This document shows positions 1 to 8,431 of a stretch of DNA of 64,000 bases, one piece after another; the first letter of the stretch is position 1; each line of letters opens with the position of its first letter. The notes under the pieces were generated by a model that ran no database searches, was not told where the DNA came from, and saw nothing but the letters and a program-made list of their open reading frames with translations. A program made the translations under genes and the position numbers. This DNA comes from Pandoraea fibrosis (lineage in GTDB: Bacteria; Pseudomonadota; Gammaproteobacteria; Burkholderiales; Burkholderiaceae), in contig NZ_CP047385.1 in NCBI RefSeq assembly GCF_000807775.2, forward strand, positions 5,084,001 through 5,148,000, in the 5' to 3' direction.

Positions 1-1
1 C

Positions 2-436
2 AGGATCGGCGCGCAGTCTGCACCGAAGGTGATCCTGCGCGCCTCGGGCGAATGGTGCACCAACACGGACGACCGCAGGTTCGGACGCCGCGATGCCGAC
101 GGCCGCACGCCGAACTCCGGCGCCACGTATCTGCACAAAGTTTCGGGCGACGATGAGTATCCGTATCACGGATCGGATGCGCTGATGGGGCAATTGGTCG
201 GGCGCTTCGGCAAGGACGGACAGCCGTTCCTTATCGGGAAGCACAAGTCGTTCCGTGTGGAAGGGATGCCCTCGGACGTGTCGTTATGGCTGTGCTGCAA
301 CGATCCACTGGATAGCGCGAAACGTAACAACGACGGCGCGCTGGACGTCACACTCGAACTCGACGACGCCCGCGACGTCTTCGCGCCCAGAAGCCAGCAC
401 TTCGACCGGCCGTCGGGGACTTGGGTGGACGATTGA
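2..436 (+). CDS. LecA/PA-IL-like lectin-domain protein, C-terminal part
   Basis: The reading frame is open from the window edge, so only the C-terminal 144 residues or so are present. The visible part resembles the galactophilic lectin PA-IL (LecA) of Pseudomonas: a VILRASGEW start like its first strands, then DALMGQLVGRFGKDG and GKHKSFRV, then a NDP-loop-NNDGAL segment like the calcium/galactose loop of LecA (ligands Asp, Thr, Asn, Asn). In such proteins this beta-sandwich is often a C-terminal carbohydrate-binding module. The Asp and the Asn-Asn pair are kept; the tyrosine calcium ligand is not obvious. What lies N-terminal (catalytic or toxin domain) is unknown. Assignment is by remembered motif similarity only. 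Confidence 0.6.
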   Translation, partial: RIGAQSAPKVILRASGEWCTNTDDRRFGRRDADGRTPNSGATYLHKVSGDDEYPYHGSDALMGQLVGRFGKDGQPFLIGKHKSFRVEGMPSDVSLWLCCNDPLDSAKRNNDGALDVTLELDDARDVFAPRSQHFDRPSGTWVDD

Positions 437-891
437 GGAAGTGCCCCGCAAGTAACGTTCCACCTATCGGCGGCGCCCGGCGCGCCGCCGGGCTTCGCGG
501 GACTGCATGCCGTGCCGCGTGGAATGACCTAAGTCATGCGAAGTTGCTCGATCCAAACGGGTGTCGGTCCTTCCTCGGTGCCGCATCTAACACCGCAAAC
601 CAGATCAAAACCCGGATCTCCAGGCCATCACTCATGTAGACGGACCTGCCAGAGTTTGGACTGTGACCTACGAGCAAAGCGCTTGCTACATCGGGTTCTT
701 TCCGAATTTCACGGTCTCCGCCGGGGTGGCGTGCTCTGCGACACTCCATTGAATTTTAACGGTGCAGGCTTCATCGACCGAACTCCCGATCTAGCCAACA
801 ACGCGCGCGAGGTCCATCTAAATGGATTTGTCGTTGAGGATAGGCGCTACATGCGTAAATGTAGCGCTGCCGCTACGCAAAGCGAGCCGTC
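437..891. other. 455-bp intergenic stretch without a credible gene
   Basis: No reading frame here has convincing codon usage, a ribosome binding site or a recognisable product. Base composition looks less GC-rich than the flanks, especially 590-860. The only clear structure is a 9-bp inverted repeat at 844-867, listed separately. It may contain decayed coding sequence, but I cannot identify any. Confidence 0.5.
844..867. promoter_or_regulatory. 9-bp perfect inverted repeat ahead of the MFS gene
   Basis: GCGCTACAT, six bases, ATGTAGCGC. The repeat ends 24 nt before the GTG start at 892, so it could be a repressor operator or an RNA hairpin near the ribosome binding region. No T tract follows, so it is not an intrinsic terminator. 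Confidence 0.45.
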
Positions 892-2103
892 GTGAGCCTA
901 CCCTCCAGTTTCGGAAACTATCCCCGCCTTCTCGCCTCTCGTTCGCTGGGAGCCGCCATCTTATGGATCGACTTCACGTTGATCTTCGAAAGTCTGGCGT
1001 TCCGATGGGATGCAGATGCCGTTTCGGTCGGCTTCGCCATGACGCTGTACGGCTTACCAGGCGTTCTGCTCGGGCCGTGGGTGGGTGCATATGCAGATAA
1101 GGTCTGTCCGTGGCGTCTACTGCGCTGGAGTTATGCGGCGAGGGCACTCACCGCCATCGCGCTCTGGCAAGCACCGACGTTAGGAATGTTCCTGGCATGC
1201 GTCGCGCTCAAGGGACTCTCCAACATGGTGCCAGCGCCCGCCGAACAGCAGCTATTCCGTCGCATTCTTGATGACAACGCACTGCCCGCGAATGCGGGAC
1301 GGGTAACGCTCATTGATCAAATCACCAAGGTCGTCGCGCCTCTCGTTGCCGCCTTCACCGCTTATGTAGGTTTTTCCGGCTTCGCTATTTCCGCCGCTTT
1401 TGGGGGAGCAGGCTTCTTCCTCGTGTCAGGATCAAGAACACCGATCAACACCGGTGCCCATCCCCCCACCCAACGAGCACGCCCACTTTGGGCAGTATTC
1501 CATTCGGTACTGCGTGACCACGCCATGCTCAAACGGGTGTTTATCATCACGCTTTGCCAAGCGTTCATTCTCGGTTTTTACGACGCACTGCTATCTCTGT
1601 TTTTGAAGGCGCGCGGCTATCCGGACGGTACCTATGGCAGCCTTGTAGGCTGCACGGCCGCGGGAGCAATGATCGGGGCAGTTGTTTTCCGACATGCCGT
1701 CGGGCGGTTCGAATCGTCAGCGCTACTCGCAATATCCTGTCCATTGTTCGGACTGACGATTCTGACACCAGCTGTCATGGTGTACGCGAATGTCGCCATG
1801 CCTCTTCCCTTCATGCTTGGCCTTTGGGTCTGCAACGGGCTCGGCTATGGACTCGGCGTGATGTTGATGATGGTGACATTTCAGCGAGAGTGTCCCCCCG
1901 AAACCCTGGGCACCGTGACCTCGACCGGCAGAAGTCTTCAACTGCTGCTTTTGATCGTTGCGCCACTAGCCGGCGGAGCGCTCTCAAGCGTCACCAGCAT
2001 CGAACTCGTATTCCTGATTGCAGGGGTAGCGGCAGTGGGACTTGGCCTCTTCGCCCGAATCCCACTGCACTCAACCGCCTCTCGCCTTTCGCGTTCGCAA
2101 TAG
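892..2103 (+). CDS. MFS transporter
   Basis: A 403-residue inner-membrane protein with about twelve hydrophobic segments in two halves around a central polar loop (about residues 183-200), as in major facilitator exporters. A loop 2-3 motif GAYADKV (about residue 66) corresponds to the MFS G-x-x-x-D-R/K signature. Overall texture resembles drug/macrolide-type MFS exporters, but substrate cannot be read from sequence. GTG at 892 is the only start after the in-frame stop at 862-864. The gene converges on mgtA with only 13 bp between the stops and no terminator visible there. No regulator gene is adjacent. Confidence 0.8.
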   Translation: MSLPSSFGNYPRLLASRSLGAAILWIDFTLIFESLAFRWDADAVSVGFAMTLYGLPGVLLGPWVGAYADKVCPWRLLRWSYAARALTAIALWQAPTLGMFLACVALKGLSNMVPAPAEQQLFRRILDDNALPANAGRVTLIDQITKVVAPLVAAFTAYVGFSGFAISAAFGGAGFFLVSGSRTPINTGAHPPTQRARPLWAVFHSVLRDHAMLKRVFIITLCQAFILGFYDALLSLFLKARGYPDGTYGSLVGCTAAGAMIGAVVFRHAVGRFESSALLAISCPLFGLTILTPAVMVYANVAMPLPFMLGLWVCNGLGYGLGVMLMMVTFQRECPPETLGTVTSTGRSLQLLLLIVAPLAGGALSSVTSIELVFLIAGVAAVGLGLFARIPLHSTASRLSRSQ

Positions 2104-2116
2104 CAAAACAGCCCCC

Positions 2117-4858
2117 TCACTGCCACCCAAACCGTCTTGCAAACCTACCTTTCATCAGTTGCGTCAGCACGGCGTAGGCGAGCAGGATAGCGGCGAGCAT
2201 CGGGAAGTACGCGAGCGGCAGGGCCTGCATCTTGAACGTGTCGGCGAACGGCGACATGGGCAGCATCAGGCCAATCAGCATCACCGCCCCCGTCATCAGC
2301 AGCAGCGGCCATGCAGCGCGGCTCTGTACGAACGGAATGCGGCGCGTGCGGATCAGGTGCACGATCAGCGTCTGCGACAACAGCCCCTCGACAAACCATC
2401 CTGACTGAAAGAGCGTCTGGTGCTCAGCGCTGTTCGCCCCGAACAAGTGCCACATCGCCAGGAACGTCAGCACGTCGAACACCGAACTGATCGGGCCGAA
2501 GAACACCATGAAGCGCGAGAGATCCGCCGGGTTCCAGCGTTGCGGACGGGTCAGTTGTTCGTCATCGACGTTGTCGAACGGAATCGTCGTCTGCGACAGG
2601 TCGTACAGCAGGTTCTGCGTCAGCAACTGCAACGGCAACATCGGCAGGAATGGCAGGAACGCACTCGCGATCAACACCGAGAAGACATTGCCGAAGTTCG
2701 AGCTGGCCGTCATCTTGATGTACTTGAGCATGTTCGCAAACGTGCGACGCCCCTCGATCACCCCCTGCTCGAGCACCATCAGGCTCTTTTCCAGCAGGAT
2801 CAAATCGGCCGCTTCCTTGGCGATATCCACCGCCGTGTCCACCGAAATACCAATGTCCGCTGCGCGCAGCGCCGGCGCATCGTTGATGCCGTCGCCCATG
2901 AAGCCGACCACGTGACCGTTCGCGCGCAACATGCGCACGAGCCGCTCCTTATGCGCCGGCGTGAGCTTGGCGAATACGTTCGCGCGCTCGACCGTCTGCG
3001 ACAGTTCGGCATCGCTCATCGCCTCGATGTCCTCGCCCAGCACGCAGCCATTCACCTTCAGCCCCACTTCGCGACAAACCTTCGCCGTCACGAGGTCGTT
3101 ATCGCCGGTGAGCACTTTGACATCGACACCCGAAGCCGCAAGCGCCTTCAAGGCCGGCGCCGTCGACTCCTTGGGCGGATCGAGAAACGCGATGTACCCC
3201 ACGAGAATCAGTTCGCTTTCGTCAGCGATCCCATAGCGCTCGCGCACTGGCGGCAGATGACGCGTCGCCACGGCCACCACGCGCAACCCCTCGGCGTTCA
3301 GATCGGCCGTTACGCGACGCAGCCGCGCCAGCACGTCTGGCGTGAGCGGCTCGACATTGGCGCCATGCTGCACGCGATCGCACACCGCCATCACCTCTTC
3401 CACTGCGCCCTTGCAGATCAACTCGTGATGCGCACCGTTTTCGCTGACGACCACCGACATGCGACGGCGCTGAAAGTCGAACGGAATCTCGTCGATCTTG
3501 CGATAACGATTGACCACATCCAGACGCTGATGCAGTTCGGCATGGTCGAGCACTGCGACATCGAGCAGGTTCTTCAGGCCGGTCTGGTAGAAGCTGTTGA
3601 GATAGGCGTACTCAAGCACGTCTTCAGAGCCATGGCCCCAGACATCCGTGTGACGTTCGAGACAGATCCTGTCCTGCGTGAGCGTGCCAGTCTTGTCCGT
3701 GCACAGCACGTCCATCGCGCCGAAGTTCTGGATCGCGTCGAGCCGCTTGACGATCACCTTCTTGCGCGAGAGCACGACCGCGCCCTTCGCCAGCGTGGCC
3801 GTCACGATCATCGGCAGCATTTCCGGCGTCAGACCGACCGCCACCGACAGCGCGAACAGCGAAGCTTCGAGCCAGTCGTGTTTGGTGAAACCGTTGATGA
3901 GCAACACGATGGGCGTCATGACCATCATGAAGCGGATCAGCACCCACGACACGCGATTCACTCCCTGCTGGAACGACGTGACCGTCGGTTGCAAGGCGGT
4001 AACGCGCTGCGCGAGCGAGCCGAAGAACGTGCGCGCGCCGGTCGCCACCACGACCGCCGTGGCCGAACCGCTGACAACGTTCGTCCCCATGAACGCGAGG
4101 TTGTCGTAAGCGAGCGGATTGCCGCCGCCAGACTCGCATGCGTGCGCGAATTTCTCGACAGGCAGTGCCTCGCCCGTGAGCGCCGATTGCGAGACGAACA
4201 GGTCCTTGGCGGCGAGAATGCGCACGTCCGCCGGAATCATGTCTCCGGCGGCGAGCAGTACGATGTCGCCCGGCACCAGTTCGGCCAACGGGATTTCGCA
4301 GCCCATGCGGCCTGCCCGGCGGACAGGCTCCGCCTCGACATCGCCGTCCGTTGGCACCTCGCGACGCAGCACGGTAGCCGTGGTGCTCACCATTGCCTTG
4401 AGCTTCTCGGCTGCCTTGTTCGAACGCGCTTCCTGCACAAATCGCAACACCGTGGAAATGATCACCATCGACGCGATGATGATCGTTCCCTCGGTGTCGT
4501 CGGTCGCGTATGACACAGCGGCCAGTGCCGAGAGCAGCAGATTGAACGGATTGCGGTAGCAGTTGAACAGGTGCCGCCACCAGGGCAACGGCTTCTCGTG
4601 CTCGACTTCGTTGGCGCCGACATGGGCACGCACGGTGGCAGCTTCATCGTCGGACAAACCGTCTCGGGTGGTGCCCAACCGTGCGAGCAGATCCGGACCG
4701 GTGTCGCGGGCAGCCTCGACCAGACCGGGTGGTGCCTCGTGGCCATGCGCTGGCGCATCGAGGGTTTCGAGCATGTCGCGGCGACGGAAGAAGCGCAGGC
4801 CAAGGCGCGCGCCAAGCACCGCAATCAGTCGCTCGCTGAGCGTGAGAGCTTGTTGCAT
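2117..4858 (-). CDS. mgtA: Magnesium-transporting P-type ATPase
   Basis: A 913-residue P3B-type ATPase for Mg2+ uptake across the inner membrane. Visible signatures are the TGEALPVEK actuator loop, the phosphorylation motif DKTGTLT (Asp near residue 388) and the GDGINDAPAL hinge (near 654), with about ten membrane segments. The start at 4858 is set by AGGAGG seven bases ahead of ATG; open frame continues upstream to 5140 but lacks this. Length fits MgtA/MgtB (about 900). The gene follows an exceptionally long leader (4859 to about 5497) with terminator and antiterminator elements, suggesting attenuation control, perhaps by Mg2+ as in enteric mgtA. PhoP control is possible but no clear PhoP box is seen. 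Confidence 0.93.
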   Translation of the reverse strand: MQQALTLSERLIAVLGARLGLRFFRRRDMLETLDAPAHGHEAPPGLVEAARDTGPDLLARLGTTRDGLSDDEAATVRAHVGANEVEHEKPLPWWRHLFNCYRNPFNLLLSALAAVSYATDDTEGTIIIASMVIISTVLRFVQEARSNKAAEKLKAMVSTTATVLRREVPTDGDVEAEPVRRAGRMGCEIPLAELVPGDIVLLAAGDMIPADVRILAAKDLFVSQSALTGEALPVEKFAHACESGGGNPLAYDNLAFMGTNVVSGSATAVVVATGARTFFGSLAQRVTALQPTVTSFQQGVNRVSWVLIRFMMVMTPIVLLINGFTKHDWLEASLFALSVAVGLTPEMLPMIVTATLAKGAVVLSRKKVIVKRLDAIQNFGAMDVLCTDKTGTLTQDRICLERHTDVWGHGSEDVLEYAYLNSFYQTGLKNLLDVAVLDHAELHQRLDVVNRYRKIDEIPFDFQRRRMSVVVSENGAHHELICKGAVEEVMAVCDRVQHGANVEPLTPDVLARLRRVTADLNAEGLRVVAVATRHLPPVRERYGIADESELILVGYIAFLDPPKESTAPALKALAASGVDVKVLTGDNDLVTAKVCREVGLKVNGCVLGEDIEAMSDAELSQTVERANVFAKLTPAHKERLVRMLRANGHVVGFMGDGINDAPALRAADIGISVDTAVDIAKEAADLILLEKSLMVLEQGVIEGRRTFANMLKYIKMTASSNFGNVFSVLIASAFLPFLPMLPLQLLTQNLLYDLSQTTIPFDNVDDEQLTRPQRWNPADLSRFMVFFGPISSVFDVLTFLAMWHLFGANSAEHQTLFQSGWFVEGLLSQTLIVHLIRTRRIPFVQSRAAWPLLLMTGAVMLIGLMLPMSPFADTFKMQALPLAYFPMLAAILLAYAVLTQLMKGRFARRFGWQ

Positions 4859-4929
4859 CGGATACCTCCTGAAATTGCCCCCGGGGCACCCGTGATTCGC
4901 CGGTGCCCCAGGAAGGTCGTGAAGCGGGT

Positions 4930-5100
4930 TCAGCCCGCCGTTTTCTCGCGGCGCACGAACGCCCGCAGCCATTGCCCGACACGCGTCGCAGCACCGGGTC
5001 GCACCGCCTTGGCGGCCTCCGGATGCGGGTCGACGTGATAGTGATGCAGGCACTCGCCCGGCAGCATCAGGGCTTGCGGATTGCCTCCGCGAAGGGTCAT
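4930..5100 (-). CDS. Small open frame in the mgtA leader
   Basis: A 56-codon frame lies between the leader terminator and mgtA. It starts at an ATG at 5098-5100 and ends 71 nt before mgtA; no strong ribosome binding site is visible. The peptide contains CLHHYHVDPHPEAAKAV, His- and Pro-bearing, and a basic C-terminus. Enteric mgtA leaders encode a proline-containing peptide (MgtL) whose translation senses proline and Mg2+; the V-D-P-x-P stretch here is only a loose parallel. The frame could be a leader peptide, a small protein or chance. Confidence 0.35.
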   Translation of the reverse strand: MTLRGGNPQALMLPGECLHHYHVDPHPEAAKAVRPGAATRVGQWLRAFVRREKTAG

Positions 5101-5302
5101 GGAGTAACGGAACACGATAAATCTCCCGGCCGCGCGGCATTCCGTCCGGCGCAGGCGATGCGTTCGGGGTTCACGACCGGCGCCTGTCTGGGACAGACGG
5201 TCTGAAAACGAACACACGCGCACGACGGGACGGCCCGAACGGCAAAGGTAATGCGAATGAGGGAGCGTGCTACGAGAGACGGACGCTATCGATATGGCCC
5301 AA

Positions 5303-5330
5303 GAAAACCCTTTGGCGCACGGGCCAAGGG
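5303..5330 (-). terminator. Intrinsic terminator inside the mgtA leader
   Basis: On the minus strand CCCTTGGC (5330-5323) pairs with GCCAAAGGG (5316-5308, one bulged A) around a six-base loop and is followed by TTTTCTT. No minus-strand gene lies upstream (the next gene, at 5716, reads away), so this terminator can only act on the mgtA leader transcript. Its 3' arm can instead pair with 5369-5359. Confidence 0.7.
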
Positions 5331-5358
5331 GACAAGGCAATCGAAGCGGACATCAGAG

Positions 5359-5497
5359 GTGCGCGCCAACCCGACTATGCGAGTCAGCGGCGGGGAAGTA
5401 CCCGGGGACTAACTCGCGGTGATGGTGTCGACCTGTGTCGACCGGCAACTACCACTAGAACTACTGTCCACGGAAGGACCTCCTGAGAGCTATGACG
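5359..5497 (-). promoter_or_regulatory. Structured 5' leader of mgtA, riboswitch-like
   Basis: Transcription probably begins near 5497, just after a minus-strand TAGAAT at 5508-5503. The first 120 nt contain several local helices: GTCC/GGAC near 5478-5466, a GTCGAC pair with ACAG loop near 5441-5426, and CTGACT/AGTCGG around 5387-5371. TTGGCGCGCAC (5369-5359) can pair with GTGCGCCAA (5320-5312), with a two-base bulge, and that would break the terminator at 5303-5330. Aptamer, antiterminator and terminator in this order is riboswitch architecture. I do not recognise the family; resemblance to the M-box (ykoK) is too loose to claim. Confidence 0.55.
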
Positions 5498-5502
5498 GCG
5501 CG

Positions 5503-5508
5503 ATTCTA
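5503..5508 (-). promoter_or_regulatory. Probable -10 box of the mgtA promoter
   Basis: TAGAAT on the minus strand. No good -35 element lies at 16-18 bp (TTTTCT is nearest), while TTGTCA at 5538-5533 is too far away. That pattern is compatible with an activator-dependent promoter. Confidence 0.4.
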
Positions 5509-5715
5509 CCTCCGAGTGCGTCGAAAGAAAAGTGACAATTCAACGTGTTACAAAATGATGACAAATGCAACTTTCCAACGGAAAGCGGCTCAGTCAGAAT
5601 CCGTCATGTTTTCGTCACAAACCGCCTGCCGGCGGCCGTCGATGCGCCGGCACTGCGTGTGCAGCCCGGTAGCGTCCCAGACGCTCGGCAGTCATTTCTC
5701 GCCCTCCCGGACTTC

Positions 5716-6318
5716 ATGGATTCGCTCAACCGCGCCCTCTTTCTGGCCATCAATGCCTCGCCCAATGTGAGCGAAGGCGAACTGGCCGTCGCCATCTTCC
5801 TCGCCAAGTACCTGATTGTCCTGCTCCCGGTGGGTCTGGCCACCCTGTGGCTGGCGGGCGGGCGCGACCGCGAAGGCGCCGTTCACGGACTGCTGGGGGT
5901 GGCGCTCGTGCTGCTGATCAATTTCGTGATCGGGCTGGCGTGGGCCGAACCCCGGCCGTTCGTCGTCGGCCTCGGCACGAACCTGCTGGCCCATGCGCCG
6001 ACGAGCGCGTTTCCCAGCAATCACGCGTCGATCATGTTCACCTCGGCATTCGTCCTGATGGGCACCGTCGCGCGCACTCCGCGTCTGCTCGGCCGGTTGC
6101 TGCTGCTTTGTGCGCTGCCAGTGTGCTGGGCACGCGTCTACCTCGGCGTTCATTGGCCGCTCGACATGCTCGGCGGGCTGGGCGTATCGATCGTGGTCGC
6201 ACTCATCATGCGCACGGCGAGCGCACGGGAAACGAGCCGCATTGTCTCGGCAGTTCTGGAAGGCATCTATCGCCGCCTGATGGCATGGCCGATTGCACGC
6301 GGCTGGCTGCGTCGCTGA
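5716..6318 (+). CDS. ybjG: Undecaprenyl-diphosphatase, PAP2 family (YbjG/BcrC-like)
   Basis: A 200-residue membrane phosphatase that would recycle undecaprenyl diphosphate to the monophosphate carrier for peptidoglycan and O-antigen synthesis. The three PAP2 signature blocks are visible: AEPRPFV (block 1), SAFPSNHAS (block 2, PSNH in place of PSGH) and WARVYLGVHWPLDM (block 3, catalytic His and Asp). The N-terminus, LNRALFLAINASPN, matches the start of E. coli YbjG. An upstream in-frame ATG at 5545 would add 57 residues of unrelated, non-hydrophobic sequence, so ATG 5716 is preferred although its ribosome binding site is weak. It is divergent from mgtA. Confidence 0.85.
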   Translation: MDSLNRALFLAINASPNVSEGELAVAIFLAKYLIVLLPVGLATLWLAGGRDREGAVHGLLGVALVLLINFVIGLAWAEPRPFVVGLGTNLLAHAPTSAFPSNHASIMFTSAFVLMGTVARTPRLLGRLLLLCALPVCWARVYLGVHWPLDMLGGLGVSIVVALIMRTASARETSRIVSAVLEGIYRRLMAWPIARGWLRR

Positions 6319-6422
6319 AACAGGAAAATCCGGGACAAGCTCAGGAACTGCCTGAAATTCACGTAGGGATGTCGAAGAACAGCGGGGAATGTCGGTCGTG
6401 CGAGGGGAAGGTGGGGAGACTC

Positions 6423-6440
6423 GGGAGATCCGAATCTCCC
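6423..6440. repeat. 7-bp hairpin between ybjG and rnk
   Basis: GGGAGAT, CCGA loop, ATCTCCC, in the gap between the convergent genes ybjG and rnk. There is no T tract on either strand, so termination is only a weak possibility. Confidence 0.3.
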
Positions 6441-6462
6441 AATGGTACTGCGCAGAGGGAAA

Positions 6463-6888
6463 TCAGCGGTGGTATTCGCCAGCGGCTTCGGGCTGGTAAT
6501 CGATGCCGAGCAGTTCCAGCTCGATCAGGTGGCCACCCGGCACTTGCCAGTGAATCGACTGACCGACGCGCAAACCCAGCAACGCGCTGCCCACAGGGGC
6601 CAGTACCGAGATTGCGCCTTCCGTACTCGCCAGATGCTGCGGATACACGAGCGTCACGCGATGCTCCTGCTGCGTGGCGAGATCACGATAGCGCAACACC
6701 GAATTCATCGTGGCGACGTCGGCCGGCATTTGCTCCGGATCGACGGCGATCGCCCGGGCGAGCTCTGTTTCGAGTGCCTCCACATACGGCAATGCCGCAC
6801 GCGGCGCCTGCGCCATGAGCGCTTCCAGGCGTTCGAGGTCGAGAGTCGAGACAGTGATCGAAGGGCGTTGAGAGTGAACGGTGGACAT
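6463..6888 (-). CDS. rnk: Regulator of nucleoside diphosphate kinase, GreA/GreB C-terminal fold
   Basis: A 141-residue cytoplasmic protein of the Rnk family. The C-terminal half (about residues 55-130) has the FKBP-like GreA/GreB C-terminal domain, recognisable from DVATMNSVLRYRD, VTLVYPQ, ISVLAPVGSALLGLRVGQ and IHWQVPGG. The N-terminal half has a short helical region instead of the long Gre coiled coil, as in Rnk, which binds RNA polymerase without acting as a cleavage factor. The start at 6888 gives the expected family length; longer antisense-frame extensions upstream overlap hemL and are not credible. Confidence 0.85.
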   Translation of the reverse strand: MSTVHSQRPSITVSTLDLERLEALMAQAPRAALPYVEALETELARAIAVDPEQMPADVATMNSVLRYRDLATQQEHRVTLVYPQHLASTEGAISVLAPVGSALLGLRVGQSIHWQVPGGHLIELELLGIDYQPEAAGEYHR

Positions 6889-7023
6889 GTCGGTGGGCCT
6901 GTTTTTCCTTGACGTTAAGAGAGTGGCCTTCAATCTAACAGAAGCCCCGCGCGGCGAGAAGTCCCGGACTTGAGCGCCATCCGCTAGAATCGACGCATCA
7001 AGACGTCTCAAAAAGCCGAATTC

Positions 7024-8328
7024 ATGTCCGAATCTACTACGAACGCCGCCCTCTTCGAGCGCGCCCAGCAAACCATTCCCGGCGGCGTGAACTCGCCGGT
7101 CCGCGCCTTCCGTTCGGTCGGCGGCACGCCCCGCTTCATCGCTCGTGCGCAAGGCCCCTACATGTGGGATGCCGAAGGCACGCGCTATATCGACTACATC
7201 GGCTCGTGGGGCCCGATGATCGTCGGCCACCTGCATCCGGATGTGGTCGCCGCCGTGCAGACAGCCATGTCCCAGGGTTTCAGCTTCGGTGCCCCCACCG
7301 AAGCCGAAGTGGTGATGGCCGAAGAGATCTGCCGCCTCGTGCCGTCCATCGAGCAGGTGCGTCTGGTGTCCTCCGGCACCGAGGCCACGATGAGCGCGCT
7401 GCGTCTGGCACGTGGCTTTACGGGCCGCAACAAGATCGTCAAGTTCGAAGGCTGCTATCACGGCCACGCAGACAGTCTGCTGGTCAAGGCGGGCTCGGGC
7501 CTGCTCACCTTTGCCGATTCCACGCGCAATGCACCGTCGTCGGCCGGCGTGCCGCCCGAAGTCACACGCGACACGCTCGTCCTCGAGTACAACAATGTCG
7601 AGCAGCTTCGCGAGCTGTTCGCCGGGCAAGGCGGTGAAATCGCTGCCGTGATCGTCGAGCCCGTGGCCGGCAACATGAATCTGGTACGCGGCTCGCGCCA
7701 TTTCCTGCAAACGCTGCGCGAGCTGTGCACCGCGCACGGCGCCGTGCTGATCTTCGACGAAGTGATGTGCGGCTTCCGCGTCGGTCTGGGCGGTGCGCAA
7801 GCGCTTTACGGCATTACGGCCGACCTCACCTGCCTGGGCAAGGTCATCGGCGGTGGCATGCCCGCCGCGGCATTCGGCGGTCGACGCGACATCATGTCGC
7901 ACCTGGCACCACTGGGTGGCGTCTACCAGGCGGGCACGCTCTCGGGCAACCCGCTCGCGGTCGCCGCTGGCCTCGCCACGCTCAAATTGATTCAGGCGTC
8001 GGGCTTCTACGAAGACCTGGCCAAGCGCACGTCGAAGCTCGTCGCAGGGCTCGTCGATGCGGCGCAAGCTGCCGGCGTGCCGTTCTCGGGCGACAGCGTC
8101 GGCGGCATGTTCGGCCTGTACTTCCGCGCCAACGTGCCGCAGAGCTTCGCCGAGGTCACGACATCCGACGTGGCGCGTTTCAACAAGTTTTTCCATGCGA
8201 TGCTCGACCGTGGCGTCTATCTTGCGCCGAGCGCCTTCGAAGCGGGCTTCGTCTCGGCCACGCACGACGACGCCATTCTCGATGCCACGCTCGACGCCGC
8301 CCGCGATGCGTTCCGGGCGATTGCCTGA
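7024..8328 (+). CDS. hemL: Glutamate-1-semialdehyde 2,1-aminomutase
   Basis: A 434-residue PLP enzyme converting glutamate-1-semialdehyde to 5-aminolevulinate in C5-pathway haem synthesis. Family signatures: [17 protein letters not shown] at the start, [10 protein letters not shown] (PLP phosphate binding), [18 protein letters not shown] (Asp for the pyridine nitrogen) and [16 protein letters not shown] with the Schiff-base lysine near residue 273. Full length and intact. It is divergent from rnk, with about 135 bp between starts. Confidence 0.97.
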   Translation: MSESTTNAALFERAQQTIPGGVNSPVRAFRSVGGTPRFIARAQGPYMWDAEGTRYIDYIGSWGPMIVGHLHPDVVAAVQTAMSQGFSFGAPTEAEVVMAEEICRLVPSIEQVRLVSSGTEATMSALRLARGFTGRNKIVKFEGCYHGHADSLLVKAGSGLLTFADSTRNAPSSAGVPPEVTRDTLVLEYNNVEQLRELFAGQGGEIAAVIVEPVAGNMNLVRGSRHFLQTLRELCTAHGAVLIFDEVMCGFRVGLGGAQALYGITADLTCLGKVIGGGMPAAAFGGRRDIMSHLAPLGGVYQAGTLSGNPLAVAAGLATLKLIQASGFYEDLAKRTSKLVAGLVDAAQAAGVPFSGDSVGGMFGLYFRANVPQSFAEVTTSDVARFNKFFHAMLDRGVYLAPSAFEAGFVSATHDDAILDATLDAARDAFRAIA

Positions 8329-8431
8329 GCGTGTCGCTCACCTGATTTCGCTCACGTCTTAACGTCTCACGTCACATGTCACGGATCGGGCCTGCTGGCA
8401 GGCTCGTCCGACTCCAACAAGGAGAATCACC

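Noticed and set aside
536..895. 119-codon open frame between the lectin-domain gene and the MFS gene
   Set aside because: Arg/Ser-rich, no domain, no ribosome binding site, and atypical codon usage.
2420..4513. 697-codon plus-strand open frame antisense to mgtA
   Set aside because: His/Arg/Gln-rich translation with no domain, caused by the high-GC codon pattern of mgtA on the other strand.
5359..5497. Mg2+ M-box (ykoK) or yybP-ykoY riboswitch as the mgtA leader
   Set aside because: Some words (GGAGG, GTCGAC-containing helix) loosely recall the M-box, but the core consensus strings are missing. I kept it as an unassigned structured leader.
6889..8265. Extension of the rnk frame across hemL on the minus strand
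   Set aside because: It is the antisense shadow of hemL; the Rnk family start at 6888 gives the correct length.
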